Shown here: in pieces, positions 8,515 through 17,094 of the stretch | Layout of the letters: the number at the start of each line of letters is the position of its first letter | Numbering within the stretch: the first letter of the stretch is position 1 | Source of the DNA: Pseudomonas protegens CHA0 | GTDB taxonomy: Bacteria > Pseudomonadota > Gammaproteobacteria > Pseudomonadales > Pseudomonadaceae | Assembly: GCF_000397205.1 (NCBI RefSeq) | Contig: NC_021237.1 | Location: 1,861,001 to 1,925,000 of the forward strand | Length of the DNA stretch: 64,000 nt | Direction of reading: 5' to 3' | Position numbers and translations under genes: made by a program | The notes under the pieces: model-generated | What the model was told of the DNA's origin: nothing | Databases searched by the model: none | What the model saw: the letters and a program-made list of their open reading frames with translations, nothing else

Positions 8515-9909
8515 ATGGCTGTTACCCCTAATTCGCTTCTTCAGGCCACTGCCCAGGCCAGCGCTAAGTCCAAGACTCAAGCGGCACCTGTCAGCCCCCT
8601 GGCGAGCATTGCCGAGCCTGGGGACAAGGCTTCCAGCTTCGCGCAGCTCTACGCCAAGGAATCCCAGAACCAGCCGCAGGCCAAGCCTCCAAGCTTTGCC
8701 GACAACTCGCCCAAGCCGGTGCGCGACAAGGGGGCTGACAGTAGCCCGAAGAAGGATGTCAGCAAGGACTCTTCTGCCGCGCCGCAGCCAGCCGTTGCCG
8801 ATAGCGGCAAATCCTTGCCTGCCGACAAGCCGGCCGGCAGCGACAGCAAAACAGCGCCCACTGATGCTGCGAAGCCGGCTGATACCGCACAAACCGACAC
8901 CCCGCCCCCCAGCGATCCGATGCTGGATCCAAGCCTGGTACAGGTCGCGCCGCCACAGCCTGTGGTGCCGGCTGAACCGGCCCCGGCGACACCTGCGCCG
9001 CCTCAGGTCGAGGCGGCTCCCGTCGCCCCTGCGCCGGCCCTCGTTGCCGCAGTGGTGGCGCCACCCGTCGAGCCGGCCAAGCCTGAATTCGACCCCGAGG
9101 CTGATCCTCTGGATGCCTTACCTGCGGTGCGCCTGGCCATGGAGCAGGGCGGCCATGTGTCGGCGTCCAGCCAGAGCCAGCCGAAGGCCGCGCCAGGCAA
9201 TGCCGGCAATGAAGGGCAGCTGGCCTCGGTGCAGAACTTCGCCAATGGCATGGCCGGCATGCTCGAGCAGCAGGCGGGCAAGAGCGGCACCGAGCAGGGC
9301 GGCGAAAAGGCCTTTAGCGGGTTGATCGCCGATGGCTTGAAGGACCTCAAGGGGGCTTCCAGTGATACCCGGGTGGATGATTTCGCCAATCGCCTGGCGG
9401 CCTTGACCCAGGCCGCGACGCCCAAGACGGCCAACGCGGTGCCGGTCAACCAGCCGCTGGCCATGCACCAGAATGGCTGGACCGAAGAGGTGGTCAATCG
9501 GGTGATGTACCTGTCCAGCACCAACCTCAAGTCGGCAGACATCCAGTTGCAGCCGGCCGAGCTGGGGCGCCTGGACATTCGCGTGCACATGATTCCGGAC
9601 CAGCAGACCCAGGTCACCTTCATGAGTGCCCATGCTGGGGTTCGCGAAGCCCTGGAAGGGCAGATGCACCGCATGCGCGACATGTTCAACCAGCAGGGCC
9701 TGGGGCAGGTGGACGTCAACGTCTCCGATCAGTCCCGTGGCTGGCAGGGCCAGGAGCAGGCGCAGCAGGAGCAGAATCGCCGCAGCGGTTCCAGCACCAG
9801 CGGCGGGCGCCTGGACAATGGCGATGATGAGTCGTCCCCGGCCGTGGCAGAAGTGCAGGCTCCGGTACAGACCGTGATCGGCAGCAGCGCCGTCGACTAC
9901 TACGCCTGA
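8515..9909 (+). CDS. fliK: Flagellar hook-length control protein FliK
   Basis: FliK (464 aa) is the secreted ruler that measures hook length and flips FlhB specificity. The first 300 residues are low-complexity Ala/Pro/Lys/Ser-rich, as expected for the ruler region. The C-terminal FliK domain has the conserved core LQPAELGRLDIRVHM followed by the segment GQVDVNVSDQSRGW. A clear sigma-54 promoter precedes it. A second, unrelated-looking FliK-domain gene lies at 41214-42797 on the other strand. Confidence 0.93.
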   Translation: MAVTPNSLLQATAQASAKSKTQAAPVSPLASIAEPGDKASSFAQLYAKESQNQPQAKPPSFADNSPKPVRDKGADSSPKKDVSKDSSAAPQPAVADSGKSLPADKPAGSDSKTAPTDAAKPADTAQTDTPPPSDPMLDPSLVQVAPPQPVVPAEPAPATPAPPQVEAAPVAPAPALVAAVVAPPVEPAKPEFDPEADPLDALPAVRLAMEQGGHVSASSQSQPKAAPGNAGNEGQLASVQNFANGMAGMLEQQAGKSGTEQGGEKAFSGLIADGLKDLKGASSDTRVDDFANRLAALTQAATPKTANAVPVNQPLAMHQNGWTEEVVNRVMYLSSTNLKSADIQLQPAELGRLDIRVHMIPDQQTQVTFMSAHAGVREALEGQMHRMRDMFNQQGLGQVDVNVSDQSRGWQGQEQAQQEQNRRSGSSTSGGRLDNGDDESSPAVAEVQAPVQTVIGSSAVDYYA

Positions 9910-10033
9910 CCTGTGGCGGGGGTCGCTACCGGCCCCTGCACTGATCCTCGCGGTGTAACTGCAACAGCTTGCACCCCAGGTTTCCCTTCGCAGCATTGCC
10001 CTTCGCTGTTGATCCCTGCCTTTCTGACAAATC

Positions 10034-10049
10034 TGGCATAACACTTGCT
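10034..10049 (+). promoter_or_regulatory. Sigma-54 promoter of fliLMNOPQR-flhB
   Basis: TGGCATA (from 10034) and TTGCT (10045-10049) place GG (10035-10036) and GC (10047-10048) 10 bases apart, 51 bases before the fliL ATG. The 190-base fliK-fliL gap shows no other element that I can support. Confidence 0.82.
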
Positions 10050-10099
10050 CTTGCCTTGCCGTGCGACTGTGAACCCCCGATTAGTGACGGATTATTGGC

Positions 10100-10600
10100 A
10101 TGGCGAAGAGCGAAGCAGCAGAAAAACCCACCGCAGGGAAAAGCAAACTCAAGCTTATCCTCTTGATTGTCCTGGCGTTGTTGCTGGCCATCGGCCTGTC
10201 GGTCGGCGCCACCTGGTACTTCATGCACAGTGCTCAGAGCAAGCCGGCCCCGGCTGCAGAGACCGCCAGCAACGTCAAGCCTGCGGCGATCTACGAGCCC
10301 ATGGCCCCAGCCTTTGTTGCCAACTTCACGCAGAACGGCCGGCAGCGCTACATGCAGGTGAGCATTACCCTGCTGGCGCGCAATCAGGCCGACCTGGATG
10401 CGCTGAAAGTGCACATGCCGGTGATCCGCAACAACCTGGTCATGCTCTTCTCCGGGCAGAGTTTCGACACCCTGGCCACTCCGGTCGGCCAGGAAATGCT
10501 CCGCCAGAAGGCCACCGCCAGCGTTCAGGAAGTGGCGCAGAAAGAGGTGGGCAAAGTGGTGGTCGAGCAGTTGCTCTTTACTAACTTCGTACTGCAGTAG
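10100..10600 (+). CDS. fliL: Flagellar basal body-associated protein FliL
   Basis: FliL (166 aa) is a single-pass inner-membrane protein that surrounds the stator and supports torque. A short Lys-rich cytoplasmic start is followed by one membrane helix at about residues 20-40, and then a periplasmic stomatin-like domain including RQRYMQVSITLLARN. It is the first gene after the sigma-54 site and is followed by fliM after 9 bases. Confidence 0.94.
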   Translation: MAKSEAAEKPTAGKSKLKLILLIVLALLLAIGLSVGATWYFMHSAQSKPAPAAETASNVKPAAIYEPMAPAFVANFTQNGRQRYMQVSITLLARNQADLDALKVHMPVIRNNLVMLFSGQSFDTLATPVGQEMLRQKATASVQEVAQKEVGKVVVEQLLFTNFVLQ

Positions 10601-10609
10601 GAACACGAC

Positions 10610-11578
10610 ATGGCCGTGCAGGACCTGCTGTCCCAGGATGAGATCGATGCGCTGTTGCATGGCGTCGACGACGGTCTGGTACAGACCGAACACGCTGCCG
10701 AGCCCGGCAGTGTCAAAAGCTACGACCTGACCAGCCAGGATCGCATCGTCCGTGGACGCATGCCGACCCTGGAAATGATCAACGAGCGTTTCGCTCGCTA
10801 TACCCGTATCAGCATGTTCAACATGCTGCGCCGTTCGGCTGACGTGGCAGTGGGTGGCGTGCAGGTAATGAAGTTCGGCGAGTATGTGCACTCGCTGTAC
10901 GTACCCACCAGTCTGAACCTGGTGAAGATCAAGCCGCTGCGCGGCACCGCGCTGTTCATTCTTGACGCCAAGCTGGTATTCAAGCTGGTGGACAACTTCT
11001 TCGGCGGCGATGGCCGCCACGCGAAGATCGAAGGGCGCGAATTCACCCCGACCGAACTGCGGGTGGTGCGCATGGTGCTGGAACAGGCCTTCGTCGATCT
11101 CAAGGAAGCATGGCAGGCGATCATGCCGGTCAACTTCGAGTACATAAACTCGGAAGTGAACCCGGCCATGGCCAACATCGTCGGTCCCAGCGAAGCCATT
11201 GTGGTGTCGACCTTCCACATCGAGCTCGATGGCGGTGGCGGCGACCTGCACGTGACCATGCCGTATTCGATGATCGAGCCGATCCGCGAAATGCTCGACG
11301 CCGGCTTCCAGTCCGACCTGGACGACCAGGACGAACGCTGGAGCAAGGCTCTGCGCGAGGACGTGCTGGATGTGGCCGTGCCGCTGAGCGCCACTGTCGC
11401 CCGTCGTCAGTTGCGCCTGCGGGACATCCTGCACATGCAGCCTGGCGATGTAATCCCGGTGGAACTGCCCGAAGACATGATCATGCGCGCCAATGGCGTG
11501 CCGTCGTTCAAGGTCAAGCTGGGTTCCCACAAGGGCAACCTGGCGCTGCAAGTGATCGAGCCGATCGAGCGCCGTTGA
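10610..11578 (+). CDS. fliM: Flagellar motor switch protein FliM
   Basis: FliM (322 aa) is the C-ring protein that binds phospho-CheY. The N-terminal peptide DLLSQDEIDALLHG is the conserved CheY-P binding segment. The middle domain has the FliG-contacting GG-type region (DGGGGDLHV), and the C-terminal SpoA domain pairs with FliN. Full family length; adjacent to fliL and fliN. Confidence 0.97.
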   Translation: MAVQDLLSQDEIDALLHGVDDGLVQTEHAAEPGSVKSYDLTSQDRIVRGRMPTLEMINERFARYTRISMFNMLRRSADVAVGGVQVMKFGEYVHSLYVPTSLNLVKIKPLRGTALFILDAKLVFKLVDNFFGGDGRHAKIEGREFTPTELRVVRMVLEQAFVDLKEAWQAIMPVNFEYINSEVNPAMANIVGPSEAIVVSTFHIELDGGGGDLHVTMPYSMIEPIREMLDAGFQSDLDDQDERWSKALREDVLDVAVPLSATVARRQLRLRDILHMQPGDVIPVELPEDMIMRANGVPSFKVKLGSHKGNLALQVIEPIERR

Positions 11579-11633
11579 GCGGCGCTCCAACCTGTTTGCT
11601 GTTCAATGAATTTTTGCCCGTCGAGGACCCAAG

Positions 11634-12095
11634 ATGGCTGACGAAATTAACTCCCAGGACGACCAGGCGCTGGCCGACGAGTGGGCTGCTGCGCTGGAAG
11701 AAACCGGTGATGCCGGTCAGGCGGATATCGATGCCCTGCTGGCGGCGGATGCCGGCGCCGCGTCAAGTTCCGGGCGCTTGCAGATGGAAGAGTTCGGCAG
11801 CGTGCCGAAGAACCATGAGCCGGTCACCCTGGACGGCCCTAACCTGGACGTGATTCTGGATATCCCGGTATCGATCTCCATGGAAGTGGGCAGCACCGAT
11901 ATCAACATTCGCAACCTGCTGCAGCTCAACCAGGGCTCGGTGATCGAGCTCGATCGCCTGGCCGGCGAGCCGCTGGACGTGCTGGTCAACGGCACCCTGA
12001 TCGCCCATGGCGAGGTGGTTGTGGTCAACGAAAAGTTCGGCATTCGCCTGACTGACGTGATCAGCCCCAGCGAACGCATCAAGAAGCTGCGCTAA
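11634..12095 (+). CDS. fliN: Flagellar motor switch protein FliN
   Basis: FliN (153 aa) forms the lower C-ring and is the docking place for FliH. The C-terminal SpoA domain is clear (ILDIPVSISMEVG, then LNQGSVIELDRLAGEPLDVLVNG). An acidic N-terminal extension of about 70 residues is typical of Pseudomonas FliN. The stop is directly followed by the GTG of fliO with no spacer. Confidence 0.96.
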   Translation: MADEINSQDDQALADEWAAALEETGDAGQADIDALLAADAGAASSSGRLQMEEFGSVPKNHEPVTLDGPNLDVILDIPVSISMEVGSTDINIRNLLQLNQGSVIELDRLAGEPLDVLVNGTLIAHGEVVVVNEKFGIRLTDVISPSERIKKLR

Positions 12096-12539
12096 GTGAA
12101 CAAGCTGCTTGGCATTGCATTTGCGCTGCCCCTGAGCGCCCTGGCCGCGGAGCCGGCGGCCACCGCCGCGGTGGCTGCGGCTGCGCCCGTGACCGGCAGT
12201 GTCAGCGGCCAGTTGACCCAGCTGGTACTGGGCCTGCTGCTGGTGATCGGCGTGATCTTCTTCCTGGCCTGGCTGTTGCGCCGGGTGCAGCAGGCCGGTC
12301 CTGCCGGCAAGGGGCAGGTGATCGAACTGATCGGCTCCCGGGCTCTGGGCCCGCGCGATCGCCTGGTGCTGGTGCAGGTTGGCAACGAGCAGATCCTGCT
12401 GGGCCTGACCCCGGGCACCATCACCCCGTTGCATGTACTCAAGGAGCCGGTGCAGGTGCCCAGTGCCGAGCAGGCGACGCCCGAGTTCGCCCAGCGCCTG
12501 ATGGAGCTGTTGGGCAAGGATCAGAAGGATAAGAAGTAA
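12096..12539 (+). CDS. fliO: Flagellar export protein FliO
   Basis: FliO (147 aa) is a small membrane protein that helps assemble the FliP ring. There is an N-terminal hydrophobic signal-like segment, then a membrane helix at about residues 42-63 and a basic cytoplasmic domain with the motif [19 protein letters not shown]. It starts with GTG immediately after the fliN stop and its end overlaps fliP by one base. Confidence 0.92.
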   Translation: MNKLLGIAFALPLSALAAEPAATAAVAAAAPVTGSVSGQLTQLVLGLLLVIGVIFFLAWLLRRVQQAGPAGKGQVIELIGSRALGPRDRLVLVQVGNEQILLGLTPGTITPLHVLKEPVQVPSAEQATPEFAQRLMELLGKDQKDKK

Positions 12540-13288
12540 TGCCGTTGCGCATCATCTTGACGTTGGCACTGATGCTGGCGGCGCCGCTGGCGTTGGCGGC
12601 GGACCCGTTGTCGATCCCGGCGATCACCCTTGGCACCAATGCCAGCGGCCAGCAGGAGTATTCGGTCAGTCTGCAGATCCTGCTGATCATGACGGCGCTG
12701 AGCTTCATTCCAGCGTTCGTCATGCTGATGACCAGCTTCACCCGGATCATCATCGTCTTCTCGATCCTGCGTCAGGCCCTGGGCCTGCAGCAGACCCCGT
12801 CGAACCAGATCCTCACCGGCATGGCGCTGTTTCTTACCATGTTCATCATGGCGCCGGTGTTCGACCGGGTGAACCAGGACGCCTTGCAGCCTTACCTGGC
12901 GGAAAAACTCACCGCCCAGGACGCCGTGGCCAAGGCTCAGGTGCCGATCAAGGACTTCATGCTGGCGCAGACCCGCAGCAGCGACCTGGAGCTGTTCATG
13001 CGCCTGTCCAAGCGCACCGACATCGCCAGCCCTGACCAGGCGCCGCTGACCATCCTGGTCCCGGCCTTCGTCACCTCCGAGCTCAAGACTGCGTTCCAGA
13101 TCGGCTTCATGATCTTCATTCCGTTCCTGATCATCGACCTGGTGGTGGCCAGTGTGCTGATGGCCATGGGCATGATGATGCTCTCGCCCCTGATCATTTC
13201 CCTGCCGTTCAAGATCATGCTGTTCGTCCTCGTGGACGGTTGGGCGTTGATCATCGGTACCCTGGCGGGCAGTTTCGGTGGTGTTTAA
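12539..13288 (+). CDS. fliP: Flagellar export gate protein FliP
   Basis: FliP (249 aa) is a core subunit of the FliPQR export gate. It has a cleavable-type signal sequence ending near LALAADP, a conserved first membrane region with [14 protein letters not shown], and two C-terminal membrane segments around [20 protein letters not shown]. Full length for the family. fliQ follows after 24 bases. Confidence 0.97.
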   Translation: MPLRIILTLALMLAAPLALAADPLSIPAITLGTNASGQQEYSVSLQILLIMTALSFIPAFVMLMTSFTRIIIVFSILRQALGLQQTPSNQILTGMALFLTMFIMAPVFDRVNQDALQPYLAEKLTAQDAVAKAQVPIKDFMLAQTRSSDLELFMRLSKRTDIASPDQAPLTILVPAFVTSELKTAFQIGFMIFIPFLIIDLVVASVLMAMGMMMLSPLIISLPFKIMLFVLVDGWALIIGTLAGSFGGV

Positions 13289-13312
13289 AACCTTGTTTGC
13301 GGGTGATCGACA

Positions 13313-13582
13313 ATGACTCCGGAAGTCGCGGTAGACCTGTTTCGCGAAGCGCTCTGGCTGACCACCATGATGGTGGCGGTGCTGGTGGTGCCCAGCTTGT
13401 TGGTGGGCCTGATGGTGGCCATGTTCCAGGCTGCCACCCAGATCAACGAACAGACCCTGAGCTTCCTGCCGCGCCTGCTGGTGATGCTGGTGACCCTGAT
13501 TGTCGCCGGGCCCTGGCTGGTGCAAACCTTCATGGAATACATCCGTCAGTTGTACGGCAGTATTCCGCAGTTGATCGGCTGA
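13313..13582 (+). CDS. fliQ: Flagellar export gate protein FliQ
   Basis: FliQ (89 aa) is the small two-helix gate subunit. Two hydrophobic segments (about residues 15-38 and 52-75) flank the conserved loop with AATQINEQTLSFLPRL. Position between fliP and fliR confirms the call. Confidence 0.97.
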   Translation: MTPEVAVDLFREALWLTTMMVAVLVVPSLLVGLMVAMFQAATQINEQTLSFLPRLLVMLVTLIVAGPWLVQTFMEYIRQLYGSIPQLIG

Positions 13583-13586
13583 GCCC

Positions 13587-14369
13587 ATGTCCCTGCTGGC
13601 GTTGACCGACACCCAGATCAGTACCTGGGTGGCGAGCTTCATGTTGCCGCTGTTCCGGGTCACCTCGCTGCTGATGGTGATGCCGGTCTTCGGGACCACC
13701 CTGGTGCCGCGGCGGGTACGCTTGTACTTTGCCCTGGCGATCACCGTGGTGATAGCGCCGGGGCTGCCGCCCATGCCCGAAGTGCATGCCCTGGATCTCA
13801 GTGGCCTGTTGCTGGTCGCCGAACAGATCCTGATCGGCGCGGTACTGGGGTTTTCCCTGCAACTGTTCTTCCAGGCTTTCGTGGTTGCCGGACAGATCGT
13901 GGCGATCCAGATGGGCATGGGGTTCGCTTCCATGGTCGACCCCACCAACGGTGTGTCGGTGGCGGTGATCGGGCAGTTCTTTACTATGCTGGTGACCCTG
14001 TTGTTCCTGGCCATGAACGGCCATCTGGTGGTGTTCGAGGTGCTTACCGAGAGCTTTACCACCCTGCCGGTGGGTGGCGGCCTGATGGTCAACCATTACT
14101 GGGAGCTGGCGGGCAAGCTCGGTTGGGTGCTGGGAGCGGCGCTGCTGCTGGTATTGCCGGCGATCACCGCGCTGCTGGTGGTGAACATCGCCTTTGGCGT
14201 CATGACTCGCGCGGCGCCGCAATTGAACATCTTCTCCATCGGCTTTCCCCTGACCCTGGTGCTGGGCATGGGCATTGTCTGGATCAGCCTGGCCGACATT
14301 CTCAACCAGTATCAACCGCTGGCCTCCGAGGCCTTGCAGTTCTTACGCGAACAGGCAAAGGCGCGCTGA
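13587..14369 (+). CDS. fliR: Flagellar export gate protein FliR
   Basis: FliR (260 aa) completes the FliPQR gate and contacts FlhB. It is hydrophobic throughout, with about six membrane-compatible segments and the conserved region MGMGFASMVDPTNGVSV. It starts 4 bases after fliQ and ends 3 bases before flhB. Confidence 0.96.
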   Translation: MSLLALTDTQISTWVASFMLPLFRVTSLLMVMPVFGTTLVPRRVRLYFALAITVVIAPGLPPMPEVHALDLSGLLLVAEQILIGAVLGFSLQLFFQAFVVAGQIVAIQMGMGFASMVDPTNGVSVAVIGQFFTMLVTLLFLAMNGHLVVFEVLTESFTTLPVGGGLMVNHYWELAGKLGWVLGAALLLVLPAITALLVVNIAFGVMTRAAPQLNIFSIGFPLTLVLGMGIVWISLADILNQYQPLASEALQFLREQAKAR

Positions 14370-14372
14370 GCC

Positions 14373-15509
14373 ATGGCAGAAAGCGAGAGCGGTCAGGACA
14401 AGACAGAAGAGCCCACGGAGAAACGCAAAAAGGACTCCCGGGAAAAGGGCGAGATTGCCCGTTCCAAAGAGCTCAATACCCTGGCCATCATGCTGGCGGG
14501 GGCGGGCGGTCTGCTGGTCTATGGTGGTGGCCTGGCCCTGGACCTGCTGGAAATCATGCGCCTGAATTTCTCCCTGCCCCGTGAAGTGCTGCTCAGCCCA
14601 GGGGCCATGGGCCTGTACCTGCTGCATTCGGGCAAGATCGCCATCCTGGCGGTGCAGCCGGTACTGCTGACCCTGCTGCTGGCGGCGGTCATCGGCCCCA
14701 TTTCCCTGGGCGGCTGGTTGTTCGCCGGAAAGAGCCTGGCGCCCAAGTTCAGCCGGATGAACCCGGCCAACGGCCTCAAGCGGATGTTTTCCCCCACGGC
14801 GTTGATCGAACTGCTCAAGGCCCTGGCCAAGTTTGCCCTGGTGCTGTTCGTGGCGCTCTCGGTGCTCTCGGCAGATATCGACGACCTCTTGCGTATCGCC
14901 CATGAGCCCCTGGAGAAGGCGATCATCCACAGCATCCAGGTGGTGGGCTGGAGCACCTTGTGGATGGCCTGCGGGCTGATCCTGATTGCTGCAGTGGATG
15001 TGCCGGTGCAGCTGTACCAGGCCCACAAGAAGTTGCTGATGACCAAGCAGGAGGTGCGCGACGAGCACAAGGACCAGGAGGGGCGGCCTGAGGTCAAGCA
15101 GCGGATTCGCCAGTTGCAGCGCGAGATGTCCCAGCGGCGGATGATGGCGGCGATCCCGGAGGCCGATGTGGTCATCACCAACCCGACCCACTACGCCGTG
15201 GCGCTCAAATACGATGCCGAGAAGGGCGGGGCGCCGGTGCTGCTGGCCAAGGGCAGCGACTTCCTGGCCTTGCAGATTCGCGAGATCGCCGTGGCTCACG
15301 AGGTCATGCTGCTGGAGTCGCCGGCCCTGGCGCGTTCGATCTTCTATTCCACCGAGCTTGAGGAAGAGATTCCTGCCGGGCTTTACCTGGCGGTGGCCCA
15401 GGTACTGGCCTACGTCTATCAGATCCGCCAGCACCGCGCGGGCAAGGGCAAGCGCCCGGATCCGCTCAAGGATCTGCCGATTCCGCCGGATCTGCAGCGC
15501 GACTCCTGA
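14373..15509 (+). CDS. flhB: Flagellar export switch protein FlhB
   Basis: FlhB (378 aa) is the export-gate subunit whose autocleavage switches secretion from hook to filament substrates. After a charged N-terminus (KTEEPTEKRKKDSREKG) come four membrane segments and a cytoplasmic domain with the autocleavage motif NPTH at residues 270-273. It is the last gene of the fliL operon; in this strain it is followed by the glycan island rather than by flhA. Confidence 0.97.
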   Translation: MAESESGQDKTEEPTEKRKKDSREKGEIARSKELNTLAIMLAGAGGLLVYGGGLALDLLEIMRLNFSLPREVLLSPGAMGLYLLHSGKIAILAVQPVLLTLLLAAVIGPISLGGWLFAGKSLAPKFSRMNPANGLKRMFSPTALIELLKALAKFALVLFVALSVLSADIDDLLRIAHEPLEKAIIHSIQVVGWSTLWMACGLILIAAVDVPVQLYQAHKKLLMTKQEVRDEHKDQEGRPEVKQRIRQLQREMSQRRMMAAIPEADVVITNPTHYAVALKYDAEKGGAPVLLAKGSDFLALQIREIAVAHEVMLLESPALARSIFYSTELEEEIPAGLYLAVAQVLAYVYQIRQHRAGKGKRPDPLKDLPIPPDLQRDS

Positions 15510-15529
15510 GGCGAGCGCCGCCAGATTGT

Positions 15530-15545
15530 TGGCTGGATTATTGCT
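15530..15545 (+). promoter_or_regulatory. Candidate sigma-54 promoter of the flhB-flhA glycan island
   Basis: TTGGCTGG around 15529-15536 and TTGCT (15541-15545) have GG (15531-15532) and GC (15543-15544) exactly 10 bases apart. The match is good at both elements, though the bases after TGGC differ from consensus. It lies about 120 bases before the aminotransferase start, in the AT-rich gap after flhB. If active it puts the island under the same sigma factor as the basal body genes. Confidence 0.6.
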
Positions 15546-15663
15546 TGTGGGTAGCCAGTGTATGGAAATGGTTACTTTTTTGACTAGGCAGAATCAATCT
15601 GAAAAAAGCGGGTGGATTGACTTTGTTCTTTGGGATGTTCGAACTGCTCAGAACTGATAAGTC

Positions 15664-16785
15664 ATGGAAAAAATAATTACAGTTACCAGTCCGCTACTGC
15701 CGCCGTTAGAGGAATTTGTTCCTTATCTGGAGCAGATCTGGAAAAACAAGCGCCTGACCAATTGCGGTCCCTTCCATCAAGAACTTGAGCAAGCACTGGC
15801 TCGTTACTTGGGGGTCGGGCATTTGTCGTTGTTTGCCAATGGAACATTGGCCCTGATTACCGCTTTACAAGCACTGCATGTGAAGGGTGAAGTGATTACC
15901 ACGCCTTATTCTTTTGTCGCTACGGCCCATGCCTTGGTGTGGAATCGCTTGACCCCGGTGTTTGTCGATATCGATCCACAGACCTTCAACATCGACCCTA
16001 AAAAGATAGAACAGGCCATTACGCCACAGACGACCGCCATCATGCCGGTGCACTGCTATGGCAATCCCTGTGATGTAGAGGCGATTCAGGCCATCGCCGA
16101 TAAACATGGATTGAAAGTAATTTTTGACGGCGCCCACGCGTTTGGCGTGGAAGATGCCGGTGGCAGTGTACTGCGCCATGGCGACCTCAGTGTCCTGAGT
16201 CTGCATGCAACCAAGGTCTTCAATACCTTCGAGGGCGGTGCGATCATCAGCCCGGATGCACAGACAAAGTTGCATATCGATCAATTGAGGAATTTTGGTT
16301 TTGTGGATGAGGTCACGGTGGTGACCTGTGGCATCAACGGCAAGATGAGTGAAGTAAATGCTGCGTTCGGGCTCTTGCAGCTGCAGCATATCGACGCGGC
16401 CCTGGAACAGCGTAGAGCTATCGATTGTTTCTATCGCTCTGAGTTGCGAACCATCAAAGGTATTAACCTGGACCCGGTACCGGCCGCTCTTGTCTCGAAC
16501 TATGCCTACTTTCCGATTGCCATTGAGCCCGAATATGCGCTGAGCCGCGATCAACTCTATGGGTTGTTGCAGGAGCACAATATATTCGCGCGCCGTTATT
16601 TCTATCCCCTGATTACCCAGATGTCGGTGTATGAAGGTATGGAGGGACTTCATCGCCATGCTTTGCCAGTGGCCGAAGCATTGGCTGAAAAGGTTATCTG
16701 TCTGCCCATTTATCCAGGGTTGGAGCCAGAGGACCTGCAACGGATCGTTGCTGTCATTCGCTCAGGAAACTCGGCGAATATATAA
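15664..16785 (+). CDS. DegT/DnrJ/EryC1-family sugar-nucleotide aminotransferase
   Basis: A 373-residue PLP-dependent aminotransferase of the type that makes amino sugars from nucleotide-linked keto sugars. The PLP lysine is K184 (HATKVFNTFEGG) and a cofactor-binding Asp lies at D155 (VIFDGAHAFG). The best guess is formation of dTDP-4-amino-4,6-dideoxyglucose (VioA/FdtB-like), inferred from the family and the acyl-transfer genes that follow. No sugar dehydratase is encoded in the insert, so the keto sugar must come from elsewhere, such as RmlB. First gene of the island; lower GC than the flagellar flanks. Confidence 0.85.
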   Translation: MEKIITVTSPLLPPLEEFVPYLEQIWKNKRLTNCGPFHQELEQALARYLGVGHLSLFANGTLALITALQALHVKGEVITTPYSFVATAHALVWNRLTPVFVDIDPQTFNIDPKKIEQAITPQTTAIMPVHCYGNPCDVEAIQAIADKHGLKVIFDGAHAFGVEDAGGSVLRHGDLSVLSLHATKVFNTFEGGAIISPDAQTKLHIDQLRNFGFVDEVTVVTCGINGKMSEVNAAFGLLQLQHIDAALEQRRAIDCFYRSELRTIKGINLDPVPAALVSNYAYFPIAIEPEYALSRDQLYGLLQEHNIFARRYFYPLITQMSVYEGMEGLHRHALPVAEALAEKVICLPIYPGLEPEDLQRIVAVIRSGNSANI

Positions 16786-16867
16786 CGTACTGGAGAGGGA
16801 CTTTCGCCAAGAAGGCGAGTGTTTTGCGGAATTTTAAACCGCAGATTCTGATTATTAAGAGGCTGTT

Positions 16868-17089
16868 ATGAGCAAAGAAGCATTTATCGAAAACTTTCTG
16901 TCTGCCACCGATTTTCAGGAGCCAGTTGAAGTCACCATGGAGACGGAGTTGCGCAATTTGCCAGAGTGGGATTCGCTCGCCGCATTGGGTGTGATTGTCA
17001 TGTTTGATATTGAGTACAAGAAAGTGATCACGGGCGACGACCTTGAAAAGTCTGTTACCGTTGGTGATCTTTACAACTTGGTAGGATAA
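16868..17089 (+). CDS. Acyl carrier protein
   Basis: A 73-residue acidic acyl carrier protein. The phosphopantetheine serine is S36 in WDSLAAL, and the length and helical pattern fit a free-standing carrier. It is not the housekeeping AcpP, which has a DSLD-type motif and a fab context. It lies 5 bases before the KAS III-type gene, so it probably carries the acyl chain that becomes attached to the sugar. This gene is among the most AT-rich of the window (25 of 60 bases G+C at 16861-16920). Confidence 0.85.
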   Translation: MSKEAFIENFLSATDFQEPVEVTMETELRNLPEWDSLAALGVIVMFDIEYKKVITGDDLEKSVTVGDLYNLVG

Positions 17090-17094
17090 GCCTC

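Noticed and set aside
8609..9325. Arg-rich alternative frame inside fliK
   Set aside because: Shadow of the Ala/Pro-rich fliK reading frame; composition is that of a frame-shifted high-GC gene.
16800..16830. Small hairpin (TCGCC / GGCGA) between the aminotransferase and carrier protein
   Set aside because: Only five base pairs; too weak to call a terminator, and the operon clearly continues.
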